Source of the DNA: Achromobacter mucicolens
Lineage (GTDB): Bacteria; Pseudomonadota; Gammaproteobacteria; Burkholderiales; Burkholderiaceae_B
Direction: 5' to 3'
DNA: 64,000 nucleotides
Assembly (NCBI RefSeq): GCF_902859725.1
Contig: NZ_CADIJP010000007.1
Span: forward strand, 62,001-126,000
Part shown: in pieces, positions 25,372 to 35,543 of the stretch
How the letters are laid out: each line of letters starts with the position of its first letter
Position numbering within the stretch: the first letter of the stretch is position 1
Notes under the pieces: generated by a model
Seen by the model: the letters and a program-made list of their open reading frames with translations, nothing else
The model's database searches: none
What the model was told of the DNA's origin: nothing
Position numbers and translations under genes: made by a program

Positions 25372-25856
25372 GAGCCGGAATCCAGGAAGCGGGCGGCGCG
25401 GGCGCGTTCATCCGCAGTCAGCGGCGCACGCACGCCCGCGCGCCGCTTGAGCGTACGCACCAGCACTAGAAAGCCCAGCGCCAGCAGCGCGAAGGGGCCC
25501 AGCCAGAGCAGCCAGGTGACCGGCTTGAACGGCGGGTTGTAGCGCACGAAGTCGCCGTAACGGTCTTCGAAAAAGCGCATGATCTGCGCGTCGGTCTTGC
25601 CGTCGGCAAGCTGGCCGCGAATGAGGTTGCGCATGTCCTGCGCCAGCGGCGCATTGGATTCGGCCAGGGTCTGGTTCTGGCAGACCAGGCAGCGCAATCC
25701 ATGCGCCAGCTTGTCTGCGCGCTGCTCCTGTTCGGCCGACAGCACGGCGGCGGGCGCGGCGTTGGGCGCGGGCGCGGCAAGCAGCGCGGCGGGCAGCAGC
25801 AGAAGGCTTAGCACTAGCGGCAGAAGCAGGCGGTGCAGACAGGGCGCGGCGGTCAT
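25368..25856 (-). CDS. ccmH: Cytochrome c biogenesis thiol-reductase CcmH
   Basis: A 162-residue protein with a signal sequence, a periplasmic domain carrying the redox motif LRCLVCQNQT (C56, C59) and a C-terminal membrane anchor at about 110-130. It keeps the apocytochrome CXXCH cysteines reduced for haem attachment, together with CcmG and CcmF. Its ATG overlaps the ccmG stop (ATGA), so translation is coupled. Confidence 0.95.
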   Translation of the reverse strand: MTAAPCLHRLLLPLVLSLLLLPAALLAAPAPNAAPAAVLSAEQEQRADKLAHGLRCLVCQNQTLAESNAPLAQDMRNLIRGQLADGKTDAQIMRFFEDRYGDFVRYNPPFKPVTWLLWLGPFALLALGFLVLVRTLKRRAGVRAPLTADERARAARFLDSGS

Positions 25857-26374
25857 TGCAGCGCCTCGATGACAGGTTGCAGGCGGGTGCGCCATAGCTC
25901 CGGCGTGATGAGGCCCAGGTGCTTGTAGCGGATGCGCCCGTCGCCGTCGATCACGAAGGTCTCGGGCACGCCATAGACGCCGTATTCGATGCCCACGCGC
26001 CCGTCGACGTCGCTGGCGGACGCTAGGTACGGATTGCCATTGCGCGCCAGCCATTGGCGCGCCTCGTTAGGCTTGTCCTTGTAATTCAGCCCGTAAAGCG
26101 CGATGCCGTGGCGCTGCGCAGCCTCGCGCAGCACGGGCAGCTCGTCCTTGCAGGGGCCGCACCAGGACGCCCACACATTCAGCAGCCACACCTTGCCGCG
26201 CTGCGACTCCACGTCCAGCGTCTTGCCGGGCTCCAGCAGGTCGGGCAGGCCGATGGCGGGCGCGGGTTTGTCGATCATCGCGGAAGGCACCGCGCGCGGA
26301 TCGCGCGACAGCCCCTTCGCCAGGAACACGGCCATCGTCAGAAAGATCGCAAGCGGCAGCAGGTAGCGCAGCAT
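25853..26374 (-). CDS. ccmG: Thiol:disulfide interchange protein CcmG (DsbE)
   Basis: A 173-residue thioredoxin-like protein anchored by an N-terminal membrane segment (about 2-20). The active site is WASWCGPC (C72, C75), and the GVYGVPETF cis-proline region lies further on, both standard for CcmG. It reduces CcmH and apocytochrome in the periplasm. Its ATG shares one base with the ccmF stop codon. Confidence 0.95.
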   Translation of the reverse strand: MLRYLLPLAIFLTMAVFLAKGLSRDPRAVPSAMIDKPAPAIGLPDLLEPGKTLDVESQRGKVWLLNVWASWCGPCKDELPVLREAAQRHGIALYGLNYKDKPNEARQWLARNGNPYLASASDVDGRVGIEYGVYGVPETFVIDGDGRIRYKHLGLITPELWRTRLQPVIEALQ

Positions 26375-28398
26375 CAATAGCCCTCCCGCGCCGCGCGGGC
26401 GGTCTCGGGCAGGCCGGCCTGCGCTGCCCGCTGTGCCTCTGCCTTGGTCTGCGCTTGCTGCGCACGCCGGTAGCGGCCGTCGCCCGCCGCCAGCAGGCCA
26501 CCCAGCGCCATCAGGATGCAGCCGGTCCAGATCCAGGTCATGAAGGGCTTGACCTGGATGCGCACGGTCCAGGCGTTGTCGGCAACCGGTTCGCCCAGCG
26601 CCACGAAGAGGTCGCGGGTGAAGCCGCTGTCGATGTCGGCCTGGCTGAGCGCCATGTCCTGCACCGTGTAGTGGCGCTTTTCGGGATACAGCGTCACCAC
26701 CGGCTTGCCGTCCCGCACGACGTGAAATACCGCGCGCTGCGCGGTGTAGTTGGGGCCGGAGGCCGGGCCGATGCCGGCAAACGTGAACTGATAGCCGCCG
26801 GCTTCCTGCGTGGCGCCCACGTCCACGCGCAGCTCGCGCTTGTCCTCGTAGCCGTTGGCAAGCGTGACGCCGGCGATGAAGATGCCCACGCCCACGTGCG
26901 CCAGCAGCATCCCGTACCAGGAGCGCGGCTGGCGCGTAAGGCGCCGCAGCACCTCGCCGTCGCCATCCATCAGGCGCTGGCGCGCGTGCGCCGCGGCGCT
27001 GGCGACAGACCAGGCGGCGAGCCACAGGCCCAGCACGATCATCGGCGAACCAAAGCGCGATGGCCCGGGCATTGCCAGCGGCACCAGCACCGCCGTCAGC
27101 ACGCTGACCACGAAGGCCACGCACAGGCGTTTGCCCAGCTCCGGCACCTCGGCCTGTTTCCAGCGCGCGACGGGTCCCACCCCCATCAGGAAGATCGCGG
27201 GTGTCATCAGCGGCACGAACACGGCTTCGAAGTAGGGCGGCCCGATGGAGATCTTGCCCCACTCCATCACGTCCAGCACGACGGGGTACAGCGTGCCCAG
27301 CAGAACCGAACCCGCCGCGACCGTCAGCACCACATTGTTGGACAGCAGCAGCGATTCACGCGACAGCAGCGAAAAGCCGCCGCCCAGCCCGACGGTGGGC
27401 GCGCGCCAGGCATACAGGGCAAGCGAGCCGCCCACGATCAACGTCATGAACGCGAGGATGTACAGGCCCCGGCCCGGGTCCACCGCAAATGCGTGGACCG
27501 AAGTCAGCACACCCGAGCGGACCAGGAACGTGCCCAGGATGCTGAGCGAAAACGTGCAGATGGCCAGCAGCACCGTCCAGCTTCGGAATGCGCCCCGCCG
27601 CTCGGTCACGATCAGCGAATGGATGAGTGCGGTGCCCGCCAGCCACGGCATGAACGACGCGTTCTCGACCGGATCCCAGAACCACCAGCCGCCCCACCCG
27701 AGCACGTAGTACGCCCACGCGCTGCCCAGCAGGATGCCGATGGTCAGGAACGTCCACGCGGCCAGCGTCCACGGCCGCACCCAGCGCGCCCACATCGCGT
27801 CCAGCTCGCCCGACAGGAGCGCCGCAATGGCAAAGGCGAACGCCACCGAGAACCCCACGTAACCCATGTACAGCATGGGCGGGTGCACGATCATGCCGGG
27901 GTCCTGCAGCAGCGGGTTCAGGTCGCGGCCCGCCATGGCGGGCGGGATCAGGCGCTCGAACGGATTGGACAGGAACAGCATGAACAGCAGGAAGCCCACG
28001 CTGATCCAGCCCATCACCGCCAGCACCCGGCCGACGAAAGGCAAGGGCAGGCGCTTGCTGCACAGCGCTACGGCAAGCGTCCACGCGGTCAGCAGATACA
28101 GCCACAGCAGCAGCGACCCCTCGTGTCCGCCCCATACCGCCGCGAAGCGGTAGCCGGCCGGCAGGTCGGCATGGGAATTCGCGGCCACATACAACACCGA
28201 AAAATCGTTGTGGACGAACGACCACGCCAGGCAGGCGAAGGCCAGCGTCGTCAGGCCGAACTGGCCAATGGCGGCGGGCCTGGCCACGCGCAATCCGGCC
28301 TGCCAGCCGGTGGCCGCGCCGATGAGCGGCAGGGTGCCTTGCGCCACCGCGACCAGCAGCGCGAGGATCAGGCAGAAAAGACCGATTTCGGGGATCAT
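26374..28398 (-). CDS. ccmF: Haem lyase subunit CcmF
   Basis: A 674-residue membrane protein with about fifteen hydrophobic segments. The WWD-type haem-handling motif reads [17 protein letters not shown], at about residues 236-252. CcmF, with CcmH and CcmI, attaches haem delivered by holo-CcmE to apocytochrome c. Length is normal for the family. It overlaps the ccmE stop by 4 bp and the ccmG start by one base. Confidence 0.96.
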   Translation of the reverse strand: MIPEIGLFCLILALLVAVAQGTLPLIGAATGWQAGLRVARPAAIGQFGLTTLAFACLAWSFVHNDFSVLYVAANSHADLPAGYRFAAVWGGHEGSLLLWLYLLTAWTLAVALCSKRLPLPFVGRVLAVMGWISVGFLLFMLFLSNPFERLIPPAMAGRDLNPLLQDPGMIVHPPMLYMGYVGFSVAFAFAIAALLSGELDAMWARWVRPWTLAAWTFLTIGILLGSAWAYYVLGWGGWWFWDPVENASFMPWLAGTALIHSLIVTERRGAFRSWTVLLAICTFSLSILGTFLVRSGVLTSVHAFAVDPGRGLYILAFMTLIVGGSLALYAWRAPTVGLGGGFSLLSRESLLLSNNVVLTVAAGSVLLGTLYPVVLDVMEWGKISIGPPYFEAVFVPLMTPAIFLMGVGPVARWKQAEVPELGKRLCVAFVVSVLTAVLVPLAMPGPSRFGSPMIVLGLWLAAWSVASAAAHARQRLMDGDGEVLRRLTRQPRSWYGMLLAHVGVGIFIAGVTLANGYEDKRELRVDVGATQEAGGYQFTFAGIGPASGPNYTAQRAVFHVVRDGKPVVTLYPEKRHYTVQDMALSQADIDSGFTRDLFVALGEPVADNAWTVRIQVKPFMTWIWTGCILMALGGLLAAGDGRYRRAQQAQTKAEAQRAAQAGLPETARAAREGY

Positions 28399-28871
28399 CG
28401 CGCCTCCGCCTTGAGGGCCGGGGCATAGCCTGCCGCACCCTGCGCGCGTTGCTCCGCCTTCTTGATCGCGTCGGCGGCTTCGGGCGGCATGTAGTTTTCG
28501 TCGTGCTTGGCAAGTACCTCGGTCGCGCGGAACACGCCGTCCGTGCCCATCTTGCCGGCCACCACCACGCCCTTGCCCTCGCGGAACAGGTCGGGGAGCA
28601 GGCCCTGGTAGGTGACAGGCACGGCGTGGGCGGTGTCCGTCACCGCGAAACGCAGCGTCAGGCCGTCGGCGTCGCGGCGCAGCGAGCCTTGTTCGACCAG
28701 GCCGCCCACGCGGAAGCTACCGCTGGCGGGCGCCTCGTGCGCCACCACCTGCGTCGGGCTGAAGAAGAACACCAGGTTCGATTGCAGCGCGTTGAGCACC
28801 AGCGCGGTGGCCAGGCCCAACAGGCCAAGGCCGCCCACGATGGCGAGCGCACGGCGTTTGCGCGGGGTCAT
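28395..28871 (-). CDS. ccmE: Haem chaperone CcmE
   Basis: A 158-residue periplasmic protein anchored by a membrane segment at about 9-29. The haem-attaching histidine is H123 in [10 protein letters not shown]. It receives haem from CcmABCD and hands it to CcmF. Start and stop overlap those of ccmD and ccmF by 4 bp each. Confidence 0.96.
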   Translation of the reverse strand: MTPRKRRALAIVGGLGLLGLATALVLNALQSNLVFFFSPTQVVAHEAPASGSFRVGGLVEQGSLRRDADGLTLRFAVTDTAHAVPVTYQGLLPDLFREGKGVVVAGKMGTDGVFRATEVLAKHDENYMPPEAADAIKKAEQRAQGAAGYAPALKAEAR

Positions 28872-29017
28872 CGGCGTGGCCCTCCCGGTCGGCGCGCGCG
28901 GCGCGCGCGCCGCCACAGCGCCAGCACTTCCCATGCCATCAGCGCGATCGTGACGCCATAGGCGCCCATCAGGTAGGGTCCGTGGCCCTGCAGCGAAAAA
29001 AACGTATCCCAGTTCAT
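28868..29017 (-). CDS. ccmD: Small membrane protein CcmD
   Basis: A 49-residue protein with one membrane segment (about 15-35) and a basic C-terminal tail ([15 protein letters not shown]), the usual CcmD plan. It stabilises the CcmABC-CcmE complex and helps release holo-CcmE. It overlaps ccmC and ccmE by 4 bp each. Confidence 0.9.
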   Translation of the reverse strand: MNWDTFFSLQGHGPYLMGAYGVTIALMAWEVLALWRRARRARRPGGPRR

Positions 29018-29850
29018 GGCGCCTCCGACCGCGTACCGCGTTGCGCGCCGCCAGCCGCCGCGCTGTCCGGCGAACCGGCCGCCGGCGTGCCACCCGATAG
29101 CACGGCGCCCGGCTCGCGCTCCGCAATGATTCCGCGCACGCGCGCCAGCGCGACCGCCGCGCTGTAAAGCCAGAAGGCAGCCACCATCAGCAGCATGGCG
29201 GTCACCATGACGCGCGCCATGCTGGGGGCCGAAGTCAGGTTGATCGAGGCGCCCTGGTGCAGCGTGCTCCACCATTGCACCGAGAAATAAATGATCGGCA
29301 CGTTCACCACGCCCGCCAGCAGCAGGATCGCGCCGCCGCGGTCCGCGCGCTGCGTGTCGTCGGTGGCGGCCTGCAGGGCCATGAAGCCCAGGTACAGGAA
29401 CAGCAGAATCAGCTCGGACGTAAGCCGGGCGTCCCACACCCACCACGTGCCCCAGGTCGGCTTGCCCCACAGCGCGCCGGTCCACAGCGTCAGGAAGGTA
29501 AAGAGCGCGCCCGTGGGCGCCAGCGCGCGCATCATCATGAACGACAGGCGCGTATTGAAGATGAGGCCCAGCGCCGCATAGCCCGCCATCACCAGATACA
29601 GGAACATCGACATCCAGGCCGCGGCCACATGGATGAAGAGGATGCGGTAGACCTCGCCCTGCTGGCTGTCGATGGGCGCGACCACGAGGCCCGTGTACAA
29701 GCCGGCCGCGGCAAGCAGGGCGGCGCCCGCCGCGAAGAACGGAATCATCCGCCCGGCCAGCGGATAGAACAGCGCGGGCGACGCATAGCGCATCCAGCTA
29801 GACCGCGCGGCAGCGGGGCGGGGAGCGTCGAAGGTGGAGGGATTGTGCAT
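29014..29850 (-). CDS. ccmC: Haem transporter/handling protein CcmC
   Basis: A 278-residue protein with six membrane segments. The tryptophan-rich motif [18 protein letters not shown] is in the central periplasmic loop and handles haem during its transfer to CcmE. The N-terminal 30 residues ([18 protein letters not shown]) are longer than in E. coli CcmC. Start is the ATG at 29850, 8 bp after the ccmB stop; the frame remains open upstream but is antisense-like there. Confidence 0.95.
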   Translation of the reverse strand: MHNPSTFDAPRPAAARSSWMRYASPALFYPLAGRMIPFFAAGAALLAAAGLYTGLVVAPIDSQQGEVYRILFIHVAAAWMSMFLYLVMAGYAALGLIFNTRLSFMMMRALAPTGALFTFLTLWTGALWGKPTWGTWWVWDARLTSELILLFLYLGFMALQAATDDTQRADRGGAILLLAGVVNVPIIYFSVQWWSTLHQGASINLTSAPSMARVMVTAMLLMVAAFWLYSAAVALARVRGIIAEREPGAVLSGGTPAAGSPDSAAAGGAQRGTRSEAP

Positions 29851-29858
29851 GGATAACC

Positions 29859-30536
29859 TCAGTCCAGCGCCACGCGCAGCGCCGCCGATGCGCCCCAGGG
29901 GCAGAGCAGGATCGCCAGGCAAAGGCCCGCGCCCAGCAGCGACAGCTGCGGTCCCGCGCCCAGCCCGGCGTGCGTGGCCGTCACGGCGCCCGCGCCAAAG
30001 ATCAGCACCGGCACATACAGCGGCAGCACCAGGAGCGGCAGCAGTGCGCCGCCGCGCAGTCCCAGCGTCAGCGCCGCGCCCAGGCCCCCCACCAGCGCCA
30101 GCGTCGGCGTGCCCAGCAGCAGGGACAGCACCAGGATGCCGATGGCGTGCGGCGGCAGGCCGAATTGCAACGCCAGCACCGGGCTGGCAAGAATCAGCGG
30201 CACGCAGGTGCTGAACCAGTGCGCGCCCAGCTTCACGCCCACCAGCATGGGCAGCGGATGCGGCGACACCAGCAGCTGCTCCAGTGCGCCGTTGTCGTAG
30301 TCTTGCGCAAATGGGCGATTGAGGCTGAGCAGGATGCCCAGGAGCGCGCACACCCACAGCACGCCGGGCCCGATTGCCAGCAGCAGCACGGGATCGGGCC
30401 CCACCGCCAGCGGGAATAGCGACCCCGTGACGATGAAGAACAGCGTCGCGCCCAGCGTGTCGGCCGGTCGACGCCAGGCCAGCCGGACTTCACGCAGTGC
30501 CAACTGAGACAACGTTGCCAGCATCCGCGTAGTCAT
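29859..30536 (-). CDS. ccmB: Haem exporter ABC permease CcmB
   Basis: A 225-residue membrane protein with six hydrophobic segments, the permease partner of the ATPase CcmA. The N-terminal [15 protein letters not shown] segment is typical. Its start lies within the 3' end of ccmA (47-bp overlap if the first ATG is used, 35 bp if MLATLSQ at 30524 is used), an unusually long overlap for this operon. Confidence 0.93.
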   Translation of the reverse strand: MTTRMLATLSQLALREVRLAWRRPADTLGATLFFIVTGSLFPLAVGPDPVLLLAIGPGVLWVCALLGILLSLNRPFAQDYDNGALEQLLVSPHPLPMLVGVKLGAHWFSTCVPLILASPVLALQFGLPPHAIGILVLSLLLGTPTLALVGGLGAALTLGLRGGALLPLLVLPLYVPVLIFGAGAVTATHAGLGAGPQLSLLGAGLCLAILLCPWGASAALRVALD

Positions 30537-31173
30537 CCATGTTCAGGGTTTGGGTGTGTTTGGCAGGGGTTGCCGGTCCGCGATGCGAGGCGACGACGGC
30601 CGCGCCGCCCGCGGCCAGATGGGCGGCAAGCGCTTCGCCCAACTGGTCCAGGCTGGCCGCATCCAGACCGGCGTCGGGTTCGTCCAGCAGCCACAGCGGC
30701 TTGGCGCCCAGCACCACGCCGGCCAGCGCCAGGCGGCGGCTCTGGCCTTGCGACAGGCGGGCGGCCGGCGTGTGCAGGCAGCCGCCCAGCCTCCACGTTT
30801 GCAGGCAGGCAGCGATCGCGTCGTCGCCATGCGGCGTGCCGGCCACGTGCAGCGCGCAGCGCAGGTTTTCCAGTGCGGTCAGGTCGCCCGACAGGCCGTT
30901 GCCGTGTCCCAGATAGGCCGTGCGCGCAAAGTGCGCCGCCGGATCGCGGCGGATATCGCCGCCCCAGCCGATGACGGCGCCGTCCAGAGGCCGCAAGAGG
31001 CCCGCCAGCATCCGCAGCAGACTGGTCTTGCCGCTGCCATTGGCGCCCTGCACGTGCAGCAGCTGACCGGCATGCACGTCGAAATCCAGCGGCGCAGACC
31101 CTTCGGGCGCCCCGCGCCGGCTGACCAGCCCGCGCGCGCTCAGCATCGGCGGCGGTGCGTCAGCGGGCCGCAT
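30490..31173 (-). CDS. ccmA: Haem exporter ABC ATPase CcmA
   Basis: A 227-residue ABC ATPase. Walker [10 protein letters not shown] lies at about 45, the signature [12 protein letters not shown] at about 140 and Walker [13 protein letters not shown] at about 160. CcmAB drives release of haem-loaded CcmE from CcmCD. It overlaps the end of napC by 14 bp, tying the ccm genes to the nap genes in one transcript. Its last 20 residues are encoded in the overlap with ccmB. Confidence 0.95.
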   Translation of the reverse strand: MRPADAPPPMLSARGLVSRRGAPEGSAPLDFDVHAGQLLHVQGANGSGKTSLLRMLAGLLRPLDGAVIGWGGDIRRDPAAHFARTAYLGHGNGLSGDLTALENLRCALHVAGTPHGDDAIAACLQTWRLGGCLHTPAARLSQGQSRRLALAGVVLGAKPLWLLDEPDAGLDAASLDQLGEALAAHLAAGGAAVVASHRGPATPAKHTQTLNMDDYADAGNVVSVGTA

Positions 31174-31798
31174 TGGCGACCTCTTTGGACGCCCTGGCCG
31201 GCGGCGTCGCTTCAGAGGTCTGGCCAGGCGGTATGTGCGGCAGCGTGTGGGCGATGCCTTTGTGGCAGTCGATGCAGGTCTTGGAGCGGTCGGCCAGGTA
31301 GGTCGAGTGCATGTTCTGTGCGCGCACGCTCTGGCGGGTGAAATCCATGTACTCGTAGTTGTGGCAGTTGCGGCATTCCAGCGAGTCGTTCGCCTTGAAG
31401 CGCGCCCACTCGTGCTGCGCCAGCTCCAGCCGCTTGTCCACGAACTTCTCGCGCGTGTCGATGGTGCCGAAGATCTTGCCCCAGACTTCCTTGGACGCCT
31501 GCATCTTGCGGGCGATCTTGTCGGTCCAGTTGTGTGGCACGTGGCAATCCGAGCACAGCGCCCGCACGCCCGAGCGGTTGGTGAAGTGGATCGTGCCCTT
31601 CAATTCCGCGTACACGTTGTCGCGCATTTCATGGCAGCCGGTGCAGAATTTCTCGGTGTTCGTCAGCTCCATGGCGGTGTTGAACGCGCCCCAGAACAGG
31701 ATGCCGCCGATGAATCCGCCCACGGTCAGAAAGCCCAGGCTGAAGTGCACGCTGGGCCGGCGGATGATGTTCCAGTAACGCTTGATGAGCTTGACCAT
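31160..31798 (-). CDS. napC: Tetrahaem quinol dehydrogenase NapC
   Basis: A 212-residue c-type cytochrome anchored by an N-terminal membrane segment (about 20-40). Four CXXCH haem sites are visible: CTGCH, CSDCH, CRNCH and CIDCH. It oxidises ubiquinol in the membrane and passes electrons to NapAB. Its maturation depends on the downstream ccm genes, with which it overlaps. NapC alone, without NapGH, is normal for betaproteobacteria. Confidence 0.95.
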   Translation of the reverse strand: MVKLIKRYWNIIRRPSVHFSLGFLTVGGFIGGILFWGAFNTAMELTNTEKFCTGCHEMRDNVYAELKGTIHFTNRSGVRALCSDCHVPHNWTDKIARKMQASKEVWGKIFGTIDTREKFVDKRLELAQHEWARFKANDSLECRNCHNYEYMDFTRQSVRAQNMHSTYLADRSKTCIDCHKGIAHTLPHIPPGQTSEATPPARASKEVANAAR

Positions 31799-31814
31799 GA
31801 CGGGCTCCTGTCCC

Positions 31815-32291
31815 TCACTTCTTGTCGGGCGCCGGGGCGGAGAGGCGCTTGAGGATCACGTCGATGTCCTGGAAGTTGTTGGGGACCAGCGGCTTGGCCT
31901 CCGTTTGCGGAACGTGGCACTGCAGGCAGAAGTAGCGGCGCGGCGACACTTCGGCCAGCACGTTGCTGTCACGGTCCATGTAGTGCGTCACGCTCAGCGG
32001 CACCGCCTGCGTCTGCTCAGTGTTGACACGGGCGTGACAGGCCAGGCAGCGGTTGAAGTTCTTGTCGATCTGGTAGCCGTCGATCTTGTGCGGAATGGTC
32101 GGCGGCTGCATCGAGTAAGTGCGCATGCGCCGCACGTCGCGGTTTTCAACCGGGGGCATCAGGGGCGGCGTGGCCGATTCGGTCAGCGGCGTCGGCCCCC
32201 GCATCGGATCGACCATCGGGTCGGGCGGCGCGGCCCACGCGTTGGAACCGATCAGAAAGACGATGGCGATCGAAGTGGCGCGAATGTTCAT
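31815..32291 (-). CDS. napB: Periplasmic nitrate reductase dihaem subunit NapB
   Basis: A 158-residue periplasmic cytochrome with a signal peptide (1-20, cleaved after NAWA or a little later). Two haem sites, CLACH (82-86) and CLQCH (122-126), carry electrons from NapC to NapA. The gaps to napA and napC are 18 and 16 bp. Confidence 0.95.
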   Translation of the reverse strand: MNIRATSIAIVFLIGSNAWAAPPDPMVDPMRGPTPLTESATPPLMPPVENRDVRRMRTYSMQPPTIPHKIDGYQIDKNFNRCLACHARVNTEQTQAVPLSVTHYMDRDSNVLAEVSPRRYFCLQCHVPQTEAKPLVPNNFQDIDVILKRLSAPAPDKK

Positions 32292-32309
32292 GAGCGTCTC
32301 CGTCGGCCG

Positions 32310-34805
32310 TCAAGCCTTGGTGATCTTGACCGCGCACTTCTTGAAGTCGGTCTGGAACGAGATCGGATCGGTGGCGTCGAGCGTGACCTTGTTGATCAAT
32401 TGGCCGGCATCGAACCAGGGCACGAACACCAGGCCGCGCGGCGGCTTGTTGCGTCCGCGCGTTTCCACACGGGTCTGCATCTTGCCGCGCCGCGACGCGA
32501 TCTCCACCAGTACGCCGCGCCGCAGACCCATGGCCTGCGCGTCATCCGGGTGCATGAAGCAGACCGCGTCGGGGAAGGCGCGATACAACTCCGGCACGCG
32601 CCGCGTCATCGAGCCGGAGTGCCAGTGCTCCAGCACGCGGCCGGTGGACAGCCAGAAGGGATATTCCTCGTCCGGCACCTCGGGCGGCGGCTCGTAGGGC
32701 AGGGCATAGATGTTGGCCTTGCCGTCCGGGTTGCCATAAAAATTGAAGCCGGAGCCGACCTTTACGTACGGGTCCGCCTTCTCGCGGTAACGCCAGCGCG
32801 TCTCGACCCCGTCCACGACGGGCCAGCGCAGCCCGCGCACCTGGTGATAGGTGTCAAAGGGCGCCAGGTCGTGGCCATGGCCGCGGCCGAACTCGGCGTA
32901 TTCCTCGAAGAGCCCCTTCTGCACGTAGAAGCCGAACGCCTTTGCCTCGTCGTTGGCGTACTCCGGGTCAAGCTCCGTGTTCGGAAACTTGTTGACCTTG
33001 CCGTTCTCGAACAGTACCTGAAAAAGCGTCTTGCCTCGAAGTTCGGGCTTTTTGGCCAGCAGGTCCGCAGGCCAGACCTCGTCTGTGGTGAAGCGCTTCG
33101 AAAACTCCATCAATTGCCACAGATCCGACCGCGCGCCGCTGGGCGCGTTGACCAACTGGTGCCAGAACTGCGTGCGGCGCTCGGCGTTGCCGTAGGCGCC
33201 TTCCTTCTCGACCCACATCGCGGTGGGCAGAACCAGATCCGCCGATATCGTCGTGACCGTCGGGTAGGCGTCGGACACCACGATGAAATTGGCGGGGTTG
33301 CGGTAGCCGGGGTAGCCTTCGTTCAACATGTTGGCCGCGGCCTGCATGTTGTTGTTGACCATCACCCAGTAGGCGTTGATGGTGCCGTCCTTCAACATCC
33401 GGTTCTGCAAGACCGCGTGGGCGCCGACCTTTTCGGGGATGGTCCCGTCGGGCAGCCCCCAGACTTCTTCGGCGCGCGCCCGGTGCTTGGGGTTGGTCAC
33501 GACCAGGTCCGCGGGCAGGCGGTGCGAGAACGTGCCCACCTCGCGCGCCGTGCCACAGGCCGACGGCTGGCCCGTCAGCGAAAAAGGGCTGTTCCCCGGG
33601 GTGGAGATCTTGCCCGTCAGCAAATGGATGTTGTAGACCAGATTGTTCGCCCACACGCCGCGGGTGTGCTGGTTAAAGCCCATGGTCCAGAACGACATGA
33701 CCCGGATCTTCGGGTCGGCGTACAGCTCGGCCAGCGCTTCCAGATTGCGCGCCGGCACGCCGGTCAGCTTGGCGGTGTATTCCAGGTCGTACTTGGAGAC
33801 GAACTTCGCGTACTCATCGAAGGTGATCGGGCGCGACCCGCCGGCATTGTTGGCGTTCTTGGCGGCCTTTTGCAGCGGGTGCTCCGGACGCAGGCCATAA
33901 CCGATGTCGGTATTGCCCTCCAGGAACCGGGTGTGCTCGTCGACGAACTCGCGGTTGACGCGCTTGGTCTTGATGATGTGGTTGGCGATGTAGTTCAGGA
34001 TCGCCAGGTCGGTCTGCGGCGTGAACGTCAGCGACACGTCGGCCAGTTCATACGACCGGTTCTCGAAGGTGGACAGCACCACCACTTTGGTATTGGGCTT
34101 GCTCAGCCGCCTGTCGGTCACCCGCGTCCACAGGATGGGGTGCATTTCGGCCATGTTGGCGCCCCACAGCACGAAGGCGTCGGCGCTTTCAATGTCGTCA
34201 TAACAGCCCATCGGCTCGTCGGCGCCAAAGGTGCGGATGAAGCCCACCGCCGCCGACGCCATGCAGTGGCGCGCGTTCGGGTCGAGGTTGTTGGTGCGGA
34301 ACCCCGCCTTCATCAGCTTGAGCGCGGCATAGCCTTCCCAGATGGTCCATTGGCCCGAGCCGAACATGCCGACGGCTTCGGGGCCTTTGTCCTTGAGCAC
34401 GCGCTTGAACTGTTCGGCCATGACGTCAAACGCCTGATCCCACGAGACCGGGGCCAGTTCGCCATCCTTGGCGTACTTGCCGTCCTTCATGCGCAACAGC
34501 GGCGAGGTCAGCCGGTCGTTGCCGTACATGATCTTGGACAGGAAATAGCCCTTGACGCAGTTCAGGCCGCGATTGACCTCGGCGTTGAAGTCGCCGTGCG
34601 TTGCCACCACCTGATTGTCCTTCACCGCGACGTTCACGCCGCAGCCGGTCCCGCAGAACCTACAGGGCGCCTTCGACCACTTCAGCTTGGCCGCTTCCGA
34701 CTCGGTCACGATGTTCTGCGTGTAGCCCACGATGGGGATGCCGGCTACCGTGGCGGCAGCGGCGGCGGCAGATTGCTTGATGAACTCTCTACGAGCCATG
34801 GACAT
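32310..34805 (-). CDS. napA: Periplasmic nitrate reductase catalytic subunit NapA
   Basis: An 831-residue molybdenum enzyme reducing nitrate to nitrite in the periplasm. The Tat signal starts ARREFIKQ at residue 4. The [4Fe-4S] ligands are C48, C51, C55 (CRFCGTGC) and C83 (GLNCVKG). The molybdenum ligand is C181 in [10 protein letters not shown]. The start is set by a GGAG site seven bases before the ATG at 34805, and overlaps the napD stop by 17 bp. NapD chaperones the Tat signal. Length is normal for the family. Confidence 0.97.
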   Translation of the reverse strand: MSMARREFIKQSAAAAAATVAGIPIVGYTQNIVTESEAAKLKWSKAPCRFCGTGCGVNVAVKDNQVVATHGDFNAEVNRGLNCVKGYFLSKIMYGNDRLTSPLLRMKDGKYAKDGELAPVSWDQAFDVMAEQFKRVLKDKGPEAVGMFGSGQWTIWEGYAALKLMKAGFRTNNLDPNARHCMASAAVGFIRTFGADEPMGCYDDIESADAFVLWGANMAEMHPILWTRVTDRRLSKPNTKVVVLSTFENRSYELADVSLTFTPQTDLAILNYIANHIIKTKRVNREFVDEHTRFLEGNTDIGYGLRPEHPLQKAAKNANNAGGSRPITFDEYAKFVSKYDLEYTAKLTGVPARNLEALAELYADPKIRVMSFWTMGFNQHTRGVWANNLVYNIHLLTGKISTPGNSPFSLTGQPSACGTAREVGTFSHRLPADLVVTNPKHRARAEEVWGLPDGTIPEKVGAHAVLQNRMLKDGTINAYWVMVNNNMQAAANMLNEGYPGYRNPANFIVVSDAYPTVTTISADLVLPTAMWVEKEGAYGNAERRTQFWHQLVNAPSGARSDLWQLMEFSKRFTTDEVWPADLLAKKPELRGKTLFQVLFENGKVNKFPNTELDPEYANDEAKAFGFYVQKGLFEEYAEFGRGHGHDLAPFDTYHQVRGLRWPVVDGVETRWRYREKADPYVKVGSGFNFYGNPDGKANIYALPYEPPPEVPDEEYPFWLSTGRVLEHWHSGSMTRRVPELYRAFPDAVCFMHPDDAQAMGLRRGVLVEIASRRGKMQTRVETRGRNKPPRGLVFVPWFDAGQLINKVTLDATDPISFQTDFKKCAVKITKA

Positions 34806-35130
34806 CGTCAATCTCCTCATTCATCGCGGCAAGCGTGTCGGAATGCTGATACACCAACGCCGAGGCCAGTACGCCATCCAGCCGCTGGATCTGCGCGATG
34901 CGTGCAAGCATGTCTTCGGTAGAGGGGGCTTCCAGCGTGACCACCAGCTTGCCGGTCTCGGAAGCGCCGTGGATTTCGCCGCCGTCGATCGCGAGGATCG
35001 CGCCGCGTACATCGGCCAGCCGGCGCGGGGCGGCATGCACCACCATGCTGGCGATGTGCAGCTCGGGCGCCGCGCTACAGGACGCGGGGGCGGGCCGATT
35101 GTCGGGGGAAGGGGGGAGGGCGGTTGTCAT
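34789..35130 (-). CDS. napD: NapA signal-peptide chaperone NapD
   Basis: A 113-residue cytoplasmic protein of the NapD family, which binds the NapA Tat signal and delays export until the cofactor is inserted. The core ([20 protein letters not shown] and GKLVVTLEA) is typical. An N-terminal extension of about 20 residues ([12 protein letters not shown]) is not shared with E. coli NapD. The ATG overlaps the napE stop codon as TGATG. Confidence 0.9.
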   Translation of the reverse strand: MTTALPPSPDNRPAPASCSAAPELHIASMVVHAAPRRLADVRGAILAIDGGEIHGASETGKLVVTLEAPSTEDMLARIAQIQRLDGVLASALVYQHSDTLAAMNEEIDDVHGS

Positions 35131-35288
35131 CAGCTTCCCGGGGGGCCTGCAAACATCTGGTAGATCCAGACTGCAAAACCGTACCCAGCCACGATGACCA
35201 CTGCCAGCACCGGAGCCATGACTGCCGCCAGGAACAGGAAACTTCGGAATTCCTGGGCTTTTGTGTAGCCATCTGATTCGTCTTGCAC
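35130..35288 (-). CDS. napE: Nitrate reductase accessory membrane protein NapE
   Basis: A 52-residue protein with one membrane segment (about 16-44). The sequence ends in WIYQMFAGPPGS, the conserved NapE tail. Its role in the Nap system is unclear even in well-studied species. It starts with a GTG at 35288, behind a GAGG ribosome binding site, and overlaps napD by one base. It is the first gene of the nap-ccm operon. Confidence 0.85.
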   Translation of the reverse strand: MQDESDGYTKAQEFRSFLFLAAVMAPVLAVVIVAGYGFAVWIYQMFAGPPGS

Positions 35289-35346
35289 ACACCACCTCGC
35301 TGCGAAAGCTTGTAGGGGTATTGCGTCAAACGTACTGATGCGAAAG

Positions 35347-35376
35347 TTTGTAGCAGATGAGTTTGCGCCGCGTCAA
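35347..35376 (-). promoter_or_regulatory. Likely sigma-70 promoter of the nap-ccm operon
   Basis: On the leftward strand TTGACG (35371-35376) and TACAAA (35347-35352) are separated by 18 bp, about 60 bp before napE. The -35 region is part of TTGAC-N4-CGCAA, a poor match to an FNR box. A TACCCCT heptamer (35314-35320), fitting the NarL/NarP consensus, lies downstream; both regulatory matches are weak. Confidence 0.45.
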
Positions 35377-35543
35377 TGTTGCAACACAGCGAAATAATCG
35401 AGAAGTTAACGCGGACTGTTTACGCTGCGATGACGGGAAAGACGGTCCGTGCAGATGCCAGCGCAGATGTCCGCGATGCCGCCCGCGACCACGGCGGCCG
35501 CCCGCCGCCGCGTCAGGCGGCCGCGATCCGGCCCGCGGCTGCG

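Noticed and set aside
31782-34922. Long rightward open frame opposite napA and napB
   Set aside because: It covers the antisense of napB and napA, whose cofactor motifs are intact; no domain is recognisable in it.
35314-35320. NarL/NarP heptamer before napE
   Set aside because: A single seven-base match (TACCCCT) is expected by chance and no second properly spaced heptamer is present.
35363-35376. FNR box in front of napE
   Set aside because: TTGAC-N4-CGCAA matches only one half-site well; I kept it as the -35 region of a promoter.
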